Origin: JALYNX01 sp035292605
Lineage (GTDB): Bacteria > Actinomycetota > Acidimicrobiia > Spongiisociales > ZC4RG35
Assembly (NCBI GenBank): GCA_035292605.1
Contig: DATDPT010000164.1
Location: 1-7,210 of the forward strand
DNA length: 7,210 nt
Direction of reading: 5' to 3'
The notes under the pieces are model-generated. The model saw only the letters and a list, made by a program, of their open reading frames with translations. It did no database searches and was not told the origin of the DNA. The position numbers were made by a program, and so were the translations under genes. Below are positions 5,695 through 7,210 of this stretch, piece after piece (position 1 is the stretch's first letter; each line of letters opens with the position of its first letter).

Positions 5695-6915
5695 ATGGGT
5701 CAACGAATCGAGGTTTCCGCAGTTCCGATGGGATCCGTGGCCCTGTTCGCCACCGATCGCTCGATAACGGGACAGGATGGAGTGGGATTCCGCCCCGACT
5801 CCGTCGATGGTGACGGCCCCCCGGCGGAGCTGGCCAGACGTCTGTTCGAGGCCGATGGCTCGATCGATCATGTCTACGTCCTTTCCAACACGGTGTCGGT
5901 GCGTCGTCAGGAGGACTGGGACGACGATTCCCTTGACGACGCCACCGGAGTCATCAGCGGGCTCTTCATCCACTACTCGCCAACCCACGGCGAGACGACG
6001 GAAGAAGGGGACGAGGCGCTGCGGCGGCAGCACTACAACGCCACCTTCACCCAGATTCGGGCCCACAACGAGGACCTGTGGGTGATGAAGGTCCGTCCTG
6101 ATGAGCCGATCGAGCCGTTCGAGGCGGGGCAGTACACCACCCTCGCTCTAGGTTATTGGGAGCCGCGCGCCGACGATGCAACCGACGAGTTCTCGGCTGG
6201 GCAACGGGAGAAGCTGGCCCGTCGCTCCTATTCCGTTTCCAGTTCCATCATCGACGAGAACGGCAACCTGGTCGAGTCCCACCCCCAAGACGTCGAGTTC
6301 TACATCGTCAAGGTCCGACCCGGTGACGAAGAGATCCCAGCCCTGACACCACGTATCTTCCTCAAGGAAGTCGGGGACCGGATCTTCATGGGTCGCAAGT
6401 TCACGGGCCACTACACGCTCGAGGGGGTCAAGCCCACAGACGACGTCATCTTCCTGAGCACCGGCACCGGAGAGGCCCCTCAGAACAAGATGACTGCCGA
6501 GTTGCTGAGACGAAACCATCAAGGCCACATCCTCAATGTGGTTTGTGTCCGCTATCGAGCCGACCTGGCATACACCGAGCAACAGGCGATGGTCGAGGAG
6601 CGTTATCCGAACTATCGGTTTGTGATCCTCACCACCCGGGAGCCGGAGAACGAGGGGAAGAAGATCTATATCCAGGACATGATCACCTCCGGCCAACTCG
6701 AAGAAGAGCTGGGGGCCCCGCTCGACCCCGCAACGACGCATGTGTTCCTCTGCGGCAACCCGGCGATGATCGGGCTGCCGAAATCGATCGATGACGAGAC
6801 CTTGTTCCCCGAGACGGTGGGGGTATGCCAGCTACTACACGAGCGGGGTTTCACAATCGATCAGCGAAAGCAGCGGGGAAACGTCCATTACGAGGAGTAC
6901 TGGAAGGACCCTTGA
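5695..6915 (+). CDS. Ferredoxin-NADP reductase with N-terminal Nfu/NifU-N-like domain
   Basis: A 406-residue cytoplasmic protein. Residues 110-406 form a plant-type/bacterial Fpr-like ferredoxin-NADP(+) reductase: FAD motif RRSYSVSS (176-183), nucleotide motif STGTGEAP (255-262), CGNPAMIG (353-360), and a C-terminal GNVHYEEYW (395-403) whose aromatic residues resemble the Fpr tail that stacks on FAD. It would pass electrons between NADPH and ferredoxin or flavodoxin. Bacterial Fpr proteins are usually about 250-280 residues. The extra first 95 residues resemble the Nfu/NifU N-terminal domain: an initial strand, ALFATDRSITGQDGVGF (16-32), PPAELARRLFEADGSIDHVY (42-61), VSVRRQEDWDDDSL (67-80), then a final helix. 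The Nfu C-terminal CxxC iron-sulfur domain is absent. ATG 5695 keeps this domain whole and fits a leaderless start. Reductase role firm; N-terminal domain inferred from pattern. Confidence 0.88.
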   Translation: MGQRIEVSAVPMGSVALFATDRSITGQDGVGFRPDSVDGDGPPAELARRLFEADGSIDHVYVLSNTVSVRRQEDWDDDSLDDATGVISGLFIHYSPTHGETTEEGDEALRRQHYNATFTQIRAHNEDLWVMKVRPDEPIEPFEAGQYTTLALGYWEPRADDATDEFSAGQREKLARRSYSVSSSIIDENGNLVESHPQDVEFYIVKVRPGDEEIPALTPRIFLKEVGDRIFMGRKFTGHYTLEGVKPTDDVIFLSTGTGEAPQNKMTAELLRRNHQGHILNVVCVRYRADLAYTEQQAMVEERYPNYRFVILTTREPENEGKKIYIQDMITSGQLEEELGAPLDPATTHVFLCGNPAMIGLPKSIDDETLFPETVGVCQLLHERGFTIDQRKQRGNVHYEEYWKDP

Positions 6916-6922
6916 TCCGAGA

Positions 6923-7210
6923 TCAGGAGCCGACCCGCTCCCGACGTTGCGCCTCGGCCACCGCGATTGCCGTCATGTTGACCACGTCGTTCACAGATGC
7001 GTCCTTCTGCAGCACGTGGACGGTCTTGGACAGGCCGCTCAGGATCGGGCCGATCACCTCGGCGTCACCCAGGCGGTTCAACAGCTTGTAGGAGGCATTC
7101 GCTGCAGTCAGATTGGGGAACACGAGGACGTTGGCGGCCCGGTTCAACGGCCCGCCCGGTCGCCGGTCGCTGAGCAACTCGGGCATCACCGCGGTGTCCG
7201 CCTGCATCTC
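6923..7210 (-). CDS. Malic enzyme, C-terminal phosphotransacetylase-like domain (partial)
   Basis: The last 95 residues of a gene whose 5' part lies beyond the right edge; codon 7210-7208 (Glu) continues the frame as EMQADTAV. GGPLNRAANVLVFPNLTAAN, YKLLNRLGDAEVIGPILSGL and VHVLQKDASVNDVVNMTAIAVAEAQ are typical of the phosphate acetyl/butyryltransferase domain. The VHVL, ASV and VNM-A-AV-EAQ pattern favours the C-terminal domain of a MaeB-type NADP malic enzyme (malate to pyruvate, CO2 and NADPH) over a free phosphate acetyltransferase, but the catalytic malic enzyme domain is not in view. It converges on the ferredoxin reductase gene with seven bases between the stop codons. Confidence 0.8.
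   Translation of the reverse strand, partial: EMQADTAVMPELLSDRRPGGPLNRAANVLVFPNLTAANASYKLLNRLGDAEVIGPILSGLSKTVHVLQKDASVNDVVNMTAIAVAEAQRRERVGS

Noticed and set aside
5509..6066. 185-residue minus-strand frame over the divergent promoter
   Set aside because: It spans two well-supported genes on incompatible frames and shows no family pattern.
1..7210. CRISPR arrays, insertion sequences, prophage or defence genes
   Set aside because: No spaced direct repeats, transposase, integrase or toxin-antitoxin pattern was seen on either strand.

Overview
This is a high-GC window with actinobacterial character. The signs are a deazaflavin (F420)-type nitroreductase, a small two-pass membrane protein of the actinobacterial family often misnamed 'LigA', an XRE protein with a C-terminal membrane anchor, and TAGnnT -10-like hexamers, one placed for a leaderless mRNA. 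An Acidimicrobiia-like genome would fit, but that is an inference from gene style; there is no rRNA or marker gene to test it.

Layout. 1-369 holds no convincing protein gene. It has a 13-bp GC hairpin (17-47) and several more stem-loops, two of which carry on the minus strand long matches to the complement of the 16S rRNA 3' tail. A secreted lipoprotein follows (370-864, +), ending two bases from the end of a convergent minus-strand group. That group reads TM2-domain membrane protein (4604-4062), membrane-anchored XRE protein (3960-3208), then a 773-residue FAD monooxygenase/Old-Yellow-Enzyme fusion of the salicylyl-CoA/anthraniloyl-CoA monooxygenase type (3188-867). The XRE and monooxygenase genes are 19 bases apart and probably cotranscribed. 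Divergent from the TM2 gene is the small two-pass membrane protein (4755-5159, +). A DDN-type F420-dependent reductase gene (5653-5258, -) carries a probable one-base insertion near its 5' end. Divergent from it, with the annotated starts 41 bases apart, is a ferredoxin-NADP reductase with an extra N-terminal Nfu/NifU-N-like domain (5695-6915, +). The window ends in the C-terminal part of a malic-enzyme-type phosphotransacetylase domain (6923 to beyond 7210, -).

How it fits together. Three flavin or deazaflavin redox genes (monooxygenase/OYE, DDN, ferredoxin reductase) lie among envelope proteins of unknown role. No aryl-CoA ligase, ring-cleavage enzyme or ferredoxin gene is in view, so no pathway can be assigned. 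The points most worth following are the Nfu_N-FNR fusion, the frameshifted DDN gene, the structured 5' region, and the membrane-anchored XRE protein with a perfect palindrome upstream.
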